Source of the DNA: Paenibacillus nuruki
Lineage (GTDB): Bacteria; Bacillota; Bacilli; Paenibacillales; Paenibacillaceae
Direction of reading: 5' to 3'
DNA length: 64,000 nt
Assembly (NCBI RefSeq): GCF_001721045.1
Contig: NZ_MDER01000086.1
Span: forward strand, 405,856 to 469,855
The notes below the pieces were generated by a model. The model was given only the letters and a program-made list of their open reading frames with translations, was not told the origin of the DNA and did not search any database. Made by a program: the position numbers and the translations under genes. Shown here one piece after another: positions 1-9,220 of the stretch (positions are counted from its first letter, which is position 1; each line of letters starts with the position of its first letter).

Positions 1-1187
1 TCGACCAGTATACCGAGTACAATGATCAAACCTACAACCGTCATCTGATTGAGCGTAATCCCCATCGAAGGCAGTAAGATCATGGCTATCGCTATTGATA
101 CGGGAATCGCCAAAGCCACAAATAACGAAGTCAGCATATTTAAGCCAAGCATACAGATCACAACAACTACAGCAATCGCAATTAAAGTCTCTTCCGTTAA
201 AGCATGGAAAATACGATCGGTTTCATCTTTTTGTGCAAATAACGAAGTCACTTTTACATTGGCAGGTAATGTTTTTTGAAGTTCTGTCATTTTGGTATTT
301 ACACGTTCATACATTGTAGGTACATCAGAGCCTACTTCGCTGCTAATCTTAATCGCAATCGAAGGAACACCATTATAATAAGAAAGGTATTCTGCTTTGG
401 CATGGCTCATCTGCACATTCGCTACATCTTCCAGATACACAGGCACTTTGGTATCTGAACGATATACCACGATTTTTTTGAGTTTATTTACATCGTAACT
501 AAGCGGTACATTCAATTCATAACTCCGTGTACCATTATCAATCGTTCCTGTTGGTACTCGATCATTAGAAGACTGGATCGCTTGCAAAATACTTTCCCAG
601 GCGATTCCGTACTGCTGTAATTTATTCATATCGGCATCGATGCGTACTTGTTGCTCCGGAATACCATCAATCACCACATCTGTTACACCTTCAACCGAAC
701 GCAATTGATCTTCCCATGTGTGCATCAAGTCATTCAATGCCCAAATATCATCAGTAGACTTACCATATAATGCAAAAGATTGAACAAACGATTTGGTTAA
801 ATTATCATTTACAATCGGCTTATCTGCATCATCTGGTAAATCGGCTTCTACATCTTGAATTTTTTTGCGCAAATCATTCCAGACTGTCTCTGCATCCGCA
901 TCGGGTTGTGCTTCGATTAAGATCGACGATACCCCTGCGCTGGATGTAGATGTAACGGTTTTGAGATTAGGTACTTCTTTGATTTTTTGCTCTAAAATCT
1001 TGGTGACTGTCTGCTCGACTCGATCTGGATTAGCACCCGCATAGACTGTCGTCACCATCGCTTGTTTGACTACAACGTCTGGCATTAATTGCTTTGGTAA
1101 TTGAAGTCCACTGGCTACACCTACAATAATAAGAACAATAAAAAACAACAGCGTGATTTTGCGCTTTTTGACGATATAATTAATCAT
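1..1187 (-). CDS. RND family efflux transporter, N-terminal part (cut by window edge)
   Basis: Inner-membrane proton-driven drug or lipid exporter of the AcrB/SwrC class. About 395 residues are visible, out of roughly 1,000 or more expected. The protein begins MINYIVKKRKITLLFF, giving the first membrane helix, then LPKQLMPDVVVKQAMVTTVYAGA, which matches the RND periplasmic-domain entry with its pattern of P-D-V-V and A-G-A. The visible end reads GITLNQMTVVGLIIVLGILV, the conserved helix that carries the proton-relay Asp just past the edge. The ATG at 1187 starts one base after the stop of the adaptor gene, so translation is probably coupled. The lipoprotein adaptor and TetR regulator upstream complete the operon. 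The family is certain; the substrate cannot be read. Confidence 0.9.
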   Translation of the reverse strand, partial: MINYIVKKRKITLLFFIVLIIVGVASGLQLPKQLMPDVVVKQAMVTTVYAGANPDRVEQTVTKILEQKIKEVPNLKTVTSTSSAGVSSILIEAQPDADAETVWNDLRKKIQDVEADLPDDADKPIVNDNLTKSFVQSFALYGKSTDDIWALNDLMHTWEDQLRSVEGVTDVVIDGIPEQQVRIDADMNKLQQYGIAWESILQAIQSSNDRVPTGTIDNGTRSYELNVPLSYDVNKLKKIVVYRSDTKVPVYLEDVANVQMSHAKAEYLSYYNGVPSIAIKISSEVGSDVPTMYERVNTKMTELQKTLPANVKVTSLFAQKDETDRIFHALTEETLIAIAVVVVICMLGLNMLTSLFVALAIPVSIAIAMILLPSMGITLNQMTVVGLIIVLGILV

Positions 1188-1188
1188 G

Positions 1189-2664
1189 TTATTGCCCCTT
1201 CTGTACTTGCAACACATCGCCATTCATTAGACGATCGGCACCGCTGCTGACAATCTGATCACCCACTTGTAGACCAGACTTGATCTCATACTGATTATTG
1301 TATAATTCACCAATTTGAACGGTTTTTTTAACTGCTTTTCCTTTTTGATTCACAAATACATAAGGATTGTTCGAGGTACTGATCACAGCCGAAGCAGGTA
1401 CAGCAATGCCTGTTCGTCCTGTAGCTTGTTGTGAAGCTTTAACCACTTGCCCGGGTTTCCAATCTTGCTGTGGATTAGCAATGACCACTTCTGCATTGAT
1501 TGAACCAGTATTTTTGTTGGTAGCTGGATATAATTTTTTGACTGTTCCTGTACGAACTTGATCATACAGATTGATACTGATCTTTTGACCGACTTTCCAA
1601 TTTTTCAATTCTTGATCTGCAATCGGTAGCAATACTTTAAGCTGATTCACTTTACCGATTGTAAATACAGGAGTTCCTGCTGAGATGGTCTGTCCGCTTG
1701 AGATATCTTTCTCCAAAATCACACCACTTACAGAAGATTTCAATGTCGTTCTGGATAAACTAAGCGCTGCTTCTTTTTGAGCGACAATCGCTTGTTGATA
1801 GCTTGCTTGTGCTTGTTCTACACCTGCTTGTGCTTGTGCAATCGCGGCTTGTGCTTGCTCCACTTCTGCATTTGCTTGTTGTATACCTGTTTCAGCAGAT
1901 TGCACGCCAGCTTGAGCTTCTTTAACTGCTGATGCTGCACTTGCACGGTCAGATGCACTTGCTCCTTCTTGTAAAAGAGATAGTTGTTGCTTCGCATCAT
2001 TCAGACTTTGCTCAGCGACTTCTACCGCTGTCTGTGCTTGCTCATACTCTTGCTTAGTTAATAGCCCATTTTGATACAAAGTAGAAGCTCGATCCGCTTC
2101 AATTTTGTTTTGATTATATGTCGTCTGTGCCTTGTTAACAGCATTAATAGCTTGATTCTTTTGTTGTGAACGTGCACCATCGGTGACTCCACGCTCTGCT
2201 GCACGAGCACTTTCTACTTTAGCATTTGCTGCGGCTACACCTGCGGCTGCCGATTGCTTCGAAGCCTGTGCTTTGCTTAGCCCACCTTGAGCACTTTTCA
2301 ATGTTGCTTGTGCACTAGAGATACCGGCTTGTGCTTGCTGAGCGGCTTGCGCTGCATCGCTTATTTTTAATTGAAGATCAGCAGGATCTAGATTAGCAAG
2401 TAGCTCTCCTTGCTTCACGGTATCCCCTACACTGCCACGAACGTCTTCTACCGTTCCATTAATTTCAAAAGACACTGGATATTCATCTGATGCTGCTAAT
2501 GTTCCTGATAGATCATAGGTAGTATCTAAAGCTACTTTTTTGACAGTGGTTAACTCCACATTTGCTTGCTCGGCACTTTGCGCTTGACTATCTGCTGTAG
2601 AACAAGCGCTCAAAATAGTCATCATTAAGACGATGCACAAAGCAGATAAACTGCGTATTTTCAT
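1189..2664 (-). CDS. RND/ABC efflux periplasmic adaptor lipoprotein (HlyD/MFP family)
   Basis: Membrane-fusion adaptor partner of the adjacent RND pump, 491 residues. The start at 2664 follows an AAGGAGC site; an in-frame ATG at 2784 has no ribosome binding site and would bury the signal peptide. The N-terminus MKIRSLSALCIVLMMTILSAC is a lipoprotein signal with lipobox L-S-A-C (Cys about 21), so it should sit on the outer face of the cytoplasmic membrane. A lipoyl-like half (near VEDVRGSVGDTVKQGELLANL) is followed by a very long Ala/Gln-rich coiled-coil hairpin (about residues 105-310), then the second lipoyl half and a beta-barrel. The C-terminal region near TGIAVPASAV is typical of MFP proteins. 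The coiled-coil is longer than in many Gram-positive homologues. It is transcribed after the tetR gene. Confidence 0.9.
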   Translation of the reverse strand: MKIRSLSALCIVLMMTILSACSTADSQAQSAEQANVELTTVKKVALDTTYDLSGTLAASDEYPVSFEINGTVEDVRGSVGDTVKQGELLANLDPADLQLKISDAAQAAQQAQAGISSAQATLKSAQGGLSKAQASKQSAAAGVAAANAKVESARAAERGVTDGARSQQKNQAINAVNKAQTTYNQNKIEADRASTLYQNGLLTKQEYEQAQTAVEVAEQSLNDAKQQLSLLQEGASASDRASAASAVKEAQAGVQSAETGIQQANAEVEQAQAAIAQAQAGVEQAQASYQQAIVAQKEAALSLSRTTLKSSVSGVILEKDISSGQTISAGTPVFTIGKVNQLKVLLPIADQELKNWKVGQKISINLYDQVRTGTVKKLYPATNKNTGSINAEVVIANPQQDWKPGQVVKASQQATGRTGIAVPASAVISTSNNPYVFVNQKGKAVKKTVQIGELYNNQYEIKSGLQVGDQIVSSGADRLMNGDVLQVQKGQ

Positions 2665-2695
2665 TCTAATCTGCTCCTTATCATTCCAAAAATAG

Positions 2696-3364
2696 TTATA
2701 AAATAAATCGTTTAATCTGTTCCAACACTTCATCTGCTGACAACGGATCACCAAACTTTTCCCATTCAAATACCAATGCTTCATACATGCGGCACAACAG
2801 AAAAGCAGTTAATAATTTATCCGGTACTTGAATCAAATTCTCTTGTTCCGCTTTTTCCAAGCGACTGGCGATAAAATGAACGGTCTCACAATTGATCTCT
2901 GCCAGTGCGTTCTTAGAAGCTTCTGTCGAATATTCAACAGCTTCTTGCTCGAGTTTATTTAATAATTCATGATCTTTACGGAACTGCATACACCCCTGTA
3001 TTGTATGATGAAGCTTTTCATGAATCGTTCCTTCTATAGCCATATTGTCATCAATCGTTTGAGCCAGATCATCATTCACATTATGAATGATCGCTTTTAA
3101 AATATCTTCTTTGGTCTCAAAAAAGAGGTAGATTGCACCTTTGCTAATGCCTGCTGTTTTAGCAATATGCTCCACAGTCGTTCCTTTATAACCAAACAAA
3201 GAAAACACCTGTTTAGCTGCATTTAAAATTTTCAAACGTCGTTCGTCTACATATATTTCTTCCATCATGATATCCTCCAGTGATCCAAAAATGAATAGCG
3301 TCAACATTTGTTCTAAAGAAGACTCTTCTTCCAAATGGTGGTTCTGGTTTAGTATATCATTCAT
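2696..3364 (-). CDS. TetR family transcriptional regulator of the RND efflux operon
   Basis: DNA-binding repressor, 222 residues from the ATG at 3364. The helix-turn-helix is in TTVEHIAKTAGISKGAIYLF, followed by the usual FETKEDIL. The ligand domain is C-terminal and variable. Two starts are plausible. The ATG at 3364 has GGAGG 8 bases upstream and lies about 40 bases after the predicted transcription start. An internal ATG at 3268 (MMEEIYVDERR) has its own GGAGG and gives the usual TetR length of about 190 residues. I list the longer form because the promoter and first binding site fit it. It probably represses itself and the downstream adaptor and pump through the palindrome at 3379-3409. 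Confidence 0.85.
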   Translation of the reverse strand: MNDILNQNHHLEEESSLEQMLTLFIFGSLEDIMMEEIYVDERRLKILNAAKQVFSLFGYKGTTVEHIAKTAGISKGAIYLFFETKEDILKAIIHNVNDDLAQTIDDNMAIEGTIHEKLHHTIQGCMQFRKDHELLNKLEQEAVEYSTEASKNALAEINCETVHFIASRLEKAEQENLIQVPDKLLTAFLLCRMYEALVFEWEKFGDPLSADEVLEQIKRFIL

Positions 3365-3378
3365 TCGCTCTACCTCCA

Positions 3379-3409
3379 TGACCAAAAAACCAATTTAGTT
3401 TTCTGGTCA
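3379..3409. promoter_or_regulatory. Probable TetR operator (31-bp interrupted palindrome)
   Basis: TGACCA at 3379-3384 mirrors TGGTCA at 3404-3409, with further inner symmetry (AAAACC / GGTTTT-like). It covers the predicted transcription start of the tetR-adaptor-RND operon and ends two bases before its ribosome binding site, the position expected for an autorepressor. Confidence 0.6.
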
Positions 3410-3410
3410 A

Positions 3411-3439
3411 ATCATATTACGAATTTAAATGAATGTCAA
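3411..3439 (-). promoter_or_regulatory. Sigma-A promoter of the tetR-efflux operon
   Basis: Read on the minus strand: -35 TTGACA (3434-3439), 17-bp spacer, -10 TATGAT (3411-3416). This is close to consensus and points into the tetR gene. Confidence 0.7.
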
Positions 3440-3564
3440 ATAGAAATATGTGTTTTTTCGACATTTTTTTATTGTTCCTAATCTTTTTTTCATATATGAT
3501 ATGGAAAACTTTATAATGTATTTATTCTATTTCCTACATTTGAGAATATTAAGGGATGTTGCTG

Positions 3565-5193
3565 ATGAATCATTATCTTCTGGTATGGAGTACGCCTGAT
3601 CTATGGAATCCGATATGGATCGTTATTGGAATTGGTATTGTTTTTGCATTGATTACTATAGGGGTCTATGCAGTTAGAGGTCTGCGAAAGCTGTATCGTT
3701 TGATACAGGTACAATTACAAGCGAGCCACAATCTCAGCTTACATCGAGAAGTACAGCAACAATTGGATCATATTCGTAAGTCAGAACATAATTATGATCA
3801 ATTAGTACGCTTGAATATGTTAATCGCTCAGACTGCGGATCATTTGCTGTTGGCGAGAATACATATTTTGCGCGCGGAAGTCTATGAGAATATGAAGCAA
3901 CCTGCTTTGGCGATTAAAGATTATCAACAAGCGATTCAGTATCATCCTGAAAATGATATTCCGTATTTTGGACGGGCATTGTTATATGAACAAGATCAAC
4001 GCTTAGATCTGGCTTTACGTAGTTACCATCAAGCGATCGATCGTTATCCTAAGCATATCGATGCGTATTATCATTGTTGTCAGATTTATTTTGTACAGAA
4101 AGACCTTTATCGCTCACTTGAATATGCGAATACGATTGTTGAGCTTCAACCCGATGCCAATGCGTATTATAATCGAGGGGTCGCCTATGCCCGAGTGGAT
4201 AACTATACGCAAGCAGTTGCTGACTATGAACAGGCAATCGAATTGGATGCCAATTATGCGAATGCTTATGTGAATCTAGGAATCTACTATGGCAAAATAG
4301 AGGATACCCAGCGAGCGTTAGAGTATTACCAATTAGCAAGCGAATGTGGCGATTATAATATCGATATGCACTACAATCGGGCGCTATTGTACATCGATTT
4401 GCAAGAGTATGCGCTGGCACTGGAAGATTTGAATACGTATATTGCTTTAGAAAGCGGTTATGGTGATGCGTACTACAATCGAGGTTGGATTCATAATGAA
4501 GTGTATGATCGTGCTGATCTGGCTTTTGAAGATTACACACGCTCTATAGAGCTACAACCGAATCAAGCACGAGCTTACAACAATAGAGGATTGATCTATC
4601 TTCATCGTCAACAATATGATTTAGCGATTCAAGATTATAATATGGCTATTACGTTCTATCCTAATACATCTAAATATTATGTAAGTCGTGGCTGGGCTTA
4701 TCAATGCAAGCAAGAAGACGAGCTGGCTTTACACGATTATGCGAGAGCGATAGAACTAGATGAACACAATAAGCAAGCTTATATTAATCGAATTGCGCTG
4801 TACAAAGCCAAAGGATACCGTTCATGGGTGATTCATGATTATCATCGCTTAATGGAGATTGAACCTGATGCAGTCTGGATTTATTTTGAGTGTAGTTGGT
4901 ATTGTTTAGACAATAAAGATTACGAATTAACTATTCAGTACCTAGATCAAGCAATCTCTATTGATCCCACCCATGCTTTATCGTATAATAACCGCGGTTT
5001 TGCTTATCAAAGACTCAAAGATTATGAAGCGGCTCTAGCGGATTACAGCAAAGCAATAGAATGTGATCCTACGACAAGTGCATTGTATTATCGCAATCGT
5101 TTTTATATCTACGACTTTTTAGGAGAAACTGAAAAAGCCAAGCAAGATTGGGATATGGCTGATCAGATTGAACAGCATTTGCATTTGGTCTGA
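3565..5193 (+). CDS. Membrane-anchored tetratricopeptide repeat protein
   Basis: A 542-residue scaffold-type protein. One N-terminal membrane helix (IWIVIGIGIVFALITIGVYA) is followed by a basic juxtamembrane stretch and then about ten to twelve TPR units. These are recognisable by repeating patterns such as A-Y-Y-N-R-G-x-x-Y near a 34-residue period (AYYNRGVAYARVDNYTQAVA, AYNNRGLIYLHRQQYDLAIQ, SYNNRGFAYQRLKDYEAALA). The start at 3565 has AAGGG nine bases upstream; an ATG at 3556 is too close to that site. TPR arrays bind proteins, so a role in protein complex assembly at the membrane is inferred, but no partner can be named. It stands alone, divergent from the tetR operon and followed by a strong terminator. 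Confidence 0.85.
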   Translation: MNHYLLVWSTPDLWNPIWIVIGIGIVFALITIGVYAVRGLRKLYRLIQVQLQASHNLSLHREVQQQLDHIRKSEHNYDQLVRLNMLIAQTADHLLLARIHILRAEVYENMKQPALAIKDYQQAIQYHPENDIPYFGRALLYEQDQRLDLALRSYHQAIDRYPKHIDAYYHCCQIYFVQKDLYRSLEYANTIVELQPDANAYYNRGVAYARVDNYTQAVADYEQAIELDANYANAYVNLGIYYGKIEDTQRALEYYQLASECGDYNIDMHYNRALLYIDLQEYALALEDLNTYIALESGYGDAYYNRGWIHNEVYDRADLAFEDYTRSIELQPNQARAYNNRGLIYLHRQQYDLAIQDYNMAITFYPNTSKYYVSRGWAYQCKQEDELALHDYARAIELDEHNKQAYINRIALYKAKGYRSWVIHDYHRLMEIEPDAVWIYFECSWYCLDNKDYELTIQYLDQAISIDPTHALSYNNRGFAYQRLKDYEAALADYSKAIECDPTTSALYYRNRFYIYDFLGETEKAKQDWDMADQIEQHLHLV

Positions 5194-5286
5194 TCTCAGT
5201 TGATTGCAATTTCTCTGTATCATGTATTACGGAAGACCTATGATGTAATACACTTTACAAATGTAGATACTGTTTCTGTGAGAACA

Positions 5287-5328
5287 GCAAAAAGCGTCGA
5301 GCCTATACAGCACTCGACGCTTTTTTGC
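5287..5328. terminator. Bidirectional intrinsic terminator
   Basis: The stem AAAAAGCGTCGAG (5289-5301) pairs with CTCGACGCTTTTT (5313-5325) around an 11-base loop, with T and A runs on both sides. It serves the TPR gene and the convergent GH43 gene. Confidence 0.85.
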
Positions 5329-5401
5329 TATTTGATTTTTATGACTACCTTTGGATTGGTACATGATTAGTCTGTCATTCTATTTGTGATTCACGAGTGA
5401 T

Positions 5402-7786
5402 TTATTTTGCTAACGCTTGAACTTCTGCTTCGCTTAACGCTTTGTTATAAATTTGTACTGTATCTAGGGCACCTTTGAAATACGCATCTGCTGCAAAGCG
5501 ACTTTTGCCTAAATATGCTTCACGAGTCATGAGATCACTCGGATTAAAAGTCATCTTTTCATTGGTTGCAGACAACTTCCCATTCACATACAATTTGCCT
5601 GTTTTTCCTTCAATAGTGACTGCTACATGTACCCATTCATTTAAAGGAAGCGGTGTGGAAGTGATTAGATTTTGATCCGTATTTTGCTGATGGATCGTAA
5701 ACTGCATCCCTGTTCCTTGAGAAGGCGTCAAAAACATAAAGCTATTCATCCCATCCCCAAAGTCTAAAATACGTTGCCACGGCGCCCCACCTTGCCATTT
5801 CACCCAACCGGCAAATGTAAAGTCTTGTCCATCGGTAACGGTTCCTGGCAATTGTACATAACCGTCAGCACCATTCAGCTCTACTGCTCCACCTTGCTTA
5901 CCTGCTGTTGTCCAAGTCGCTCCATGAAGTGTACCGTCATAATGATTGTACGTATTATCTTGTACAGTTGTACCGGACGTCTGATCAAAGTGATATTCAC
6001 CTAATAATGGGCCACGTCCTTGTTCTAACACAGTCACTTTAAAATTTTTATTCTTTTTGGCATCGCCTTTGGTGATCGTTGCAATCATCGTGACTTTGGC
6101 ATTACCTGTTCCTGCTTCAGGACGTGTCACGACTCCTTTGTCGGAGATGATGTTTGGCTTGGATGATTTCCATGTGATTTGCGTGTCATGCGTACCTTTA
6201 GCAGGTAGATCAAGGTTATAGAACACACTGCTAATATCGCCCAGATCAAGATCTTTATCCACAGCAGATACGAATTGCTTGTCTTTTCTGGGTTGCATCT
6301 GGCTACCCCACACACCTACACCACTTTCTGATAGCGCTGTTAGGGTTAGCGTAGTCTCACCTGATTGTGGGTTCGTCTCATGTAAGAAGACACCATCATA
6401 TTGCACATTGCCTATCTTAATCTGTACATCATGATCGCCCTGTAATGTCCATGTGCCTTGTACAGCTCCTGTAATCTGACCATCGGCTTGCAGTTGCACA
6501 GTCACTGATGAATGGACATTCGCACTGATTTCTTTATCCTGCGTGATCCACTGGTACTCACCCGCGATATCTTTGGCTTGAACGGTTGAAGTAGGATCAG
6601 CTTCTCCTGCATAACGATAAGGAGCCACAACCGGCCATCCCTGATCATTCATAAACATTTCATGTACACGTACTTCATGCTCTTCCCCACGATCGACAAA
6701 CCGCGAATGGAAAATCAGAAAATACTTGCCTGTTTTTTCATCATAATAGGCTGAATTATGCCCGGGTGACACCGCATTAGCTCCGATACCTTCACCTGCA
6801 TCACCAATCGCACGTTCAAAATTGTAATTCCCCATAATTTTCACACCATACGGAGCAATCGAAGCATCATCGAATAGTGGCTTGGCTGGATCGGCTTGGA
6901 CATTGGTCATATCGTTACCTTGTGCATCGTAGAAAGGACCATCCGGATTGTGCGACCGAGCTATACGCACATTGTATCCTCCGAATGAATCCAGTCCACC
7001 GAAAGATAAGAACAGGTAGTAATAATCGGTTTCAGGGCTATACAACATATAAGGCCCTTCAATACGACTGTGATTGCCACCGATTAACTTTTTACCATAA
7101 CCTTGATCTGGAAGAGGCTTACCACTCACAGGGTCTAATTGCAGAATAAAGATACCGCCAGAGTAAGATCCGTACACCATCCATAACTTGCCTTCTTTAT
7201 CGAAAAAGGTATCGGGATCAACCGCATTTGGATCTTTGGTAGCATCATAGATCGTACCCCCTTCTCCAACTTCGCCCCACATCCCTGATTTGAGGAAAAT
7301 ACCTTGATCTTTATAAGGCCCTTCGATATTATCAGAGACCGCTACTCCTAATGCCGAACGAGGAGAATCTCCTTTACAAGCGTTGTAGTACATATAAAAT
7401 TTGCCATCTGCTAACTGGATCACATCTGCTGCCCAAAGGGTATCTGACTGTGCCCAATCGAATGTTTCTTTAAGCTCTTCTTTCACATTGGGAATCAGCG
7501 GATTACCATTGGCGACACCAGAAGAGATCATTTGCCAGTTCATGAGATCACTAGACTTGGCAGATGCTAAATGAGAACCAAAAATATAAAATTCATCGCC
7601 GACACGAATCACAGACGGATCATGCACAGAAGCTTCCTGATATGTAGGGGCTTGATTGCTTGTAGATACAGATTCAGACGCTGATAATGTATTGCCATTA
7701 TCACTTGCCCATGCTGGCCCTACCGGTAAAAGTAATGCAGCTGTTAATGCCAGCAGACTTGTTTTGGTCCACATGTGTTTTGTCAT
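5402..7786 (-). CDS. Secreted GH43 endo-arabinanase-like glycoside hydrolase with Ig-like and LamG domains
   Basis: Extracellular enzyme predicted to cut alpha-1,5-arabinan, 794 residues. The start at 7786 has AAGGAG eight bases upstream and a clean signal peptide (MTKHMWTKTSLLALTAALLL, cleavage after A-W-A). The five-bladed GH43 domain (about 45-390) shows the catalytic-base Asp in SVHDPSVIRV, the pKa-modulating Asp in NAVDPDTFFD, the acid Glu in RIEGPYMLYS, and the metal-site His in SPGHNSAYYD. Next come a small beta domain (about 390-500), a bacterial Ig-like module (about 500-595), and a C-terminal LamG/concanavalin-like module (LLGEYHFDQTSG to the end) that probably binds carbohydrate. 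Exact linkage specificity is inferred from resemblance to the Abn2/AbnA group. A cre-like box lies upstream. Confidence 0.85.
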   Translation of the reverse strand: MTKHMWTKTSLLALTAALLLPVGPAWASDNGNTLSASESVSTSNQAPTYQEASVHDPSVIRVGDEFYIFGSHLASAKSSDLMNWQMISSGVANGNPLIPNVKEELKETFDWAQSDTLWAADVIQLADGKFYMYYNACKGDSPRSALGVAVSDNIEGPYKDQGIFLKSGMWGEVGEGGTIYDATKDPNAVDPDTFFDKEGKLWMVYGSYSGGIFILQLDPVSGKPLPDQGYGKKLIGGNHSRIEGPYMLYSPETDYYYLFLSFGGLDSFGGYNVRIARSHNPDGPFYDAQGNDMTNVQADPAKPLFDDASIAPYGVKIMGNYNFERAIGDAGEGIGANAVSPGHNSAYYDEKTGKYFLIFHSRFVDRGEEHEVRVHEMFMNDQGWPVVAPYRYAGEADPTSTVQAKDIAGEYQWITQDKEISANVHSSVTVQLQADGQITGAVQGTWTLQGDHDVQIKIGNVQYDGVFLHETNPQSGETTLTLTALSESGVGVWGSQMQPRKDKQFVSAVDKDLDLGDISSVFYNLDLPAKGTHDTQITWKSSKPNIISDKGVVTRPEAGTGNAKVTMIATITKGDAKKNKNFKVTVLEQGRGPLLGEYHFDQTSGTTVQDNTYNHYDGTLHGATWTTAGKQGGAVELNGADGYVQLPGTVTDGQDFTFAGWVKWQGGAPWQRILDFGDGMNSFMFLTPSQGTGMQFTIHQQNTDQNLITSTPLPLNEWVHVAVTIEGKTGKLYVNGKLSATNEKMTFNPSDLMTREAYLGKSRFAADAYFKGALDTVQIYNKALSEAEVQALAK

Positions 7787-7884
7787 TAATGAGTCTCCTT
7801 TTGGATGCAAGATATTTAATCGTTAACACATTTATTATCTTTTAAAATATTTTATATCTAGTAATTCAATGTAATTTTTGTTTA

Positions 7885-7898
7885 TAAAAACGCTTACA
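7885..7898 (-). promoter_or_regulatory. cre-like box upstream of the GH43 gene
   Basis: Minus-strand TGTAAGCGTTTTTA matches the CcpA consensus TGWAARCGYTWNCW at 13 of 14 positions. It lies about 100 bases before the GH43 start, consistent with glucose repression. Confidence 0.45.
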
Positions 7899-8011
7899 AA
7901 CATAATATATAGCGTTTATAGGATTATTTCAAGCTAATTATTTATTTATATGTAAATTAATTAATGTTTATATGAATTATATGAAGTGTAATCTTATAAT
8001 TTGTTGCATAC

Positions 8012-8046
8012 AAAAAAACTCTATACCCTTTTCAAGGCATAGAGTT
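8012..8046 (-). terminator. Intrinsic terminator of the NlpC/P60 gene
   Basis: On the minus strand AACTCTATGCC pairs with GGTATAGAGTT around TTGAAAA and is followed by a seven-T run. Confidence 0.75.
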
Positions 8047-8075
8047 CTGATTAATCTTTGATTTTGAGCATCATT

Positions 8076-9119
8076 TTAATCAAGATATCTTCTAGCACCT
8101 GCAAATTCTTTAGCATAAGCGCTTGTGTTGATTGAAATGACTTCTACCGTTTTACCTGCTTTTGGTGAATGCATCATTTGTCCATTCCCAATATACATGG
8201 AGACATGGTGCACACTACCTTTGCCATTTTTAGTTGCGAAGAACATTAGATCGCCCGGTTGTAAATCATTCCAGCTTACTGCTGTACCTTCTTTGATCTG
8301 AGCTGAAGCATCACGAGGTAAGGATATACCATGATAACCGTACACCGTCGATGTAAATCCAGAACAATCGAATCCATAGGCTGAGATACCTGCCCACAAG
8401 TAAGGCAATCCTAGAAATTGCTTACCTGTTGCTACCAGATCAGCACCTGTTGGCTTAGGGATATCCTTCAATAATTCATATACCGCCACATCTGATTGCT
8501 TTATCCATGACTTACTTTCATCCGGTGTCCAGACTTGCACCCAGTTCCCTTCTTGAGCAATCACAGGAAAACGTGTATTAAAACTAACTTCAATACGCTT
8601 GGTGGTCTGATCGGCGTTGTATACAGGAGCTGTCTTAGCACTCACTATCGCTATAGGGCACTGGCTATAATTGATAGTACTTAATGTGCTAACTTGCACT
8701 TTAGACAACCAGCCTGGATAACCATATTTGCTTTTGGGTGTCGATTGTCCCACAACAGCAACTTGTGCCCAATCCCCTTTGACTTGTAACAAGCGTACTT
8801 CTTGTCCATACAAAGCTTGTGTTTCTGTTTTGCCAGTTAACCATCTACGCTGTGTAGTGGAAGACATCGATGACGTCCACTTTTTCATATCGACTGGACT
8901 TGATAACGAAGGGGCATCTAGTTTACGTTCTAATCCGGGCTGCTTCCATAAAGTCGCTACAGAGACATTAATATAATGTTTGCGTACTTTAGTATTGGTC
9001 GAGCAGATATCTGTGCTTGAAGTCGATGTAGAACTTGCGCCATACACTGCTGGCATGAATCCTATATATAGTAGTAACACGCTCAGTAACGACAAAGACC
9101 ATGATTTTTTACTCATCAT
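8076..9119 (-). CDS. Secreted NlpC/P60 peptidoglycan endopeptidase with SH3-like domains
   Basis: Cell-wall hydrolase of 347 residues. The signal peptide is MMSKKSWSLSLLSVLLLYIG with cleavage near V-Y-G-A. Two bacterial SH3-like segments (about 45-130 and 145-215) should bind the wall. The C-terminal NlpC/P60 domain (about 225-347) carries the catalytic Cys in YGFDCSGFTS, the His in GSVHHVSMYIG and the third polar residue in MMHSP. Family members cut the D-Glu to diamino acid bond in stem peptides. The start has AGGAGA upstream; ATG 9119 and 9116 are both possible. The gene is monocistronic, with its own terminator. Confidence 0.88.
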   Translation of the reverse strand: MMSKKSWSLSLLSVLLLYIGFMPAVYGASSTSTSSTDICSTNTKVRKHYINVSVATLWKQPGLERKLDAPSLSSPVDMKKWTSSMSSTTQRRWLTGKTETQALYGQEVRLLQVKGDWAQVAVVGQSTPKSKYGYPGWLSKVQVSTLSTINYSQCPIAIVSAKTAPVYNADQTTKRIEVSFNTRFPVIAQEGNWVQVWTPDESKSWIKQSDVAVYELLKDIPKPTGADLVATGKQFLGLPYLWAGISAYGFDCSGFTSTVYGYHGISLPRDASAQIKEGTAVSWNDLQPGDLMFFATKNGKGSVHHVSMYIGNGQMMHSPKAGKTVEVISINTSAYAKEFAGARRYLD

Positions 9120-9220
9120 TTAGCATATTCTCCTATGTTCTTCAAAGTGATGTTAGACTTTATCATAACATGCCTGTGGAGCATAGGAGTACCATTTCGG
9201 CTATATTTCTCGCTAGCTTT

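Noticed and set aside
4049..4540. Open frame of 163 codons antisense to the TPR gene
   Set aside because: His/Tyr/Leu-rich shadow of the repeated TPR codons; no start signals.
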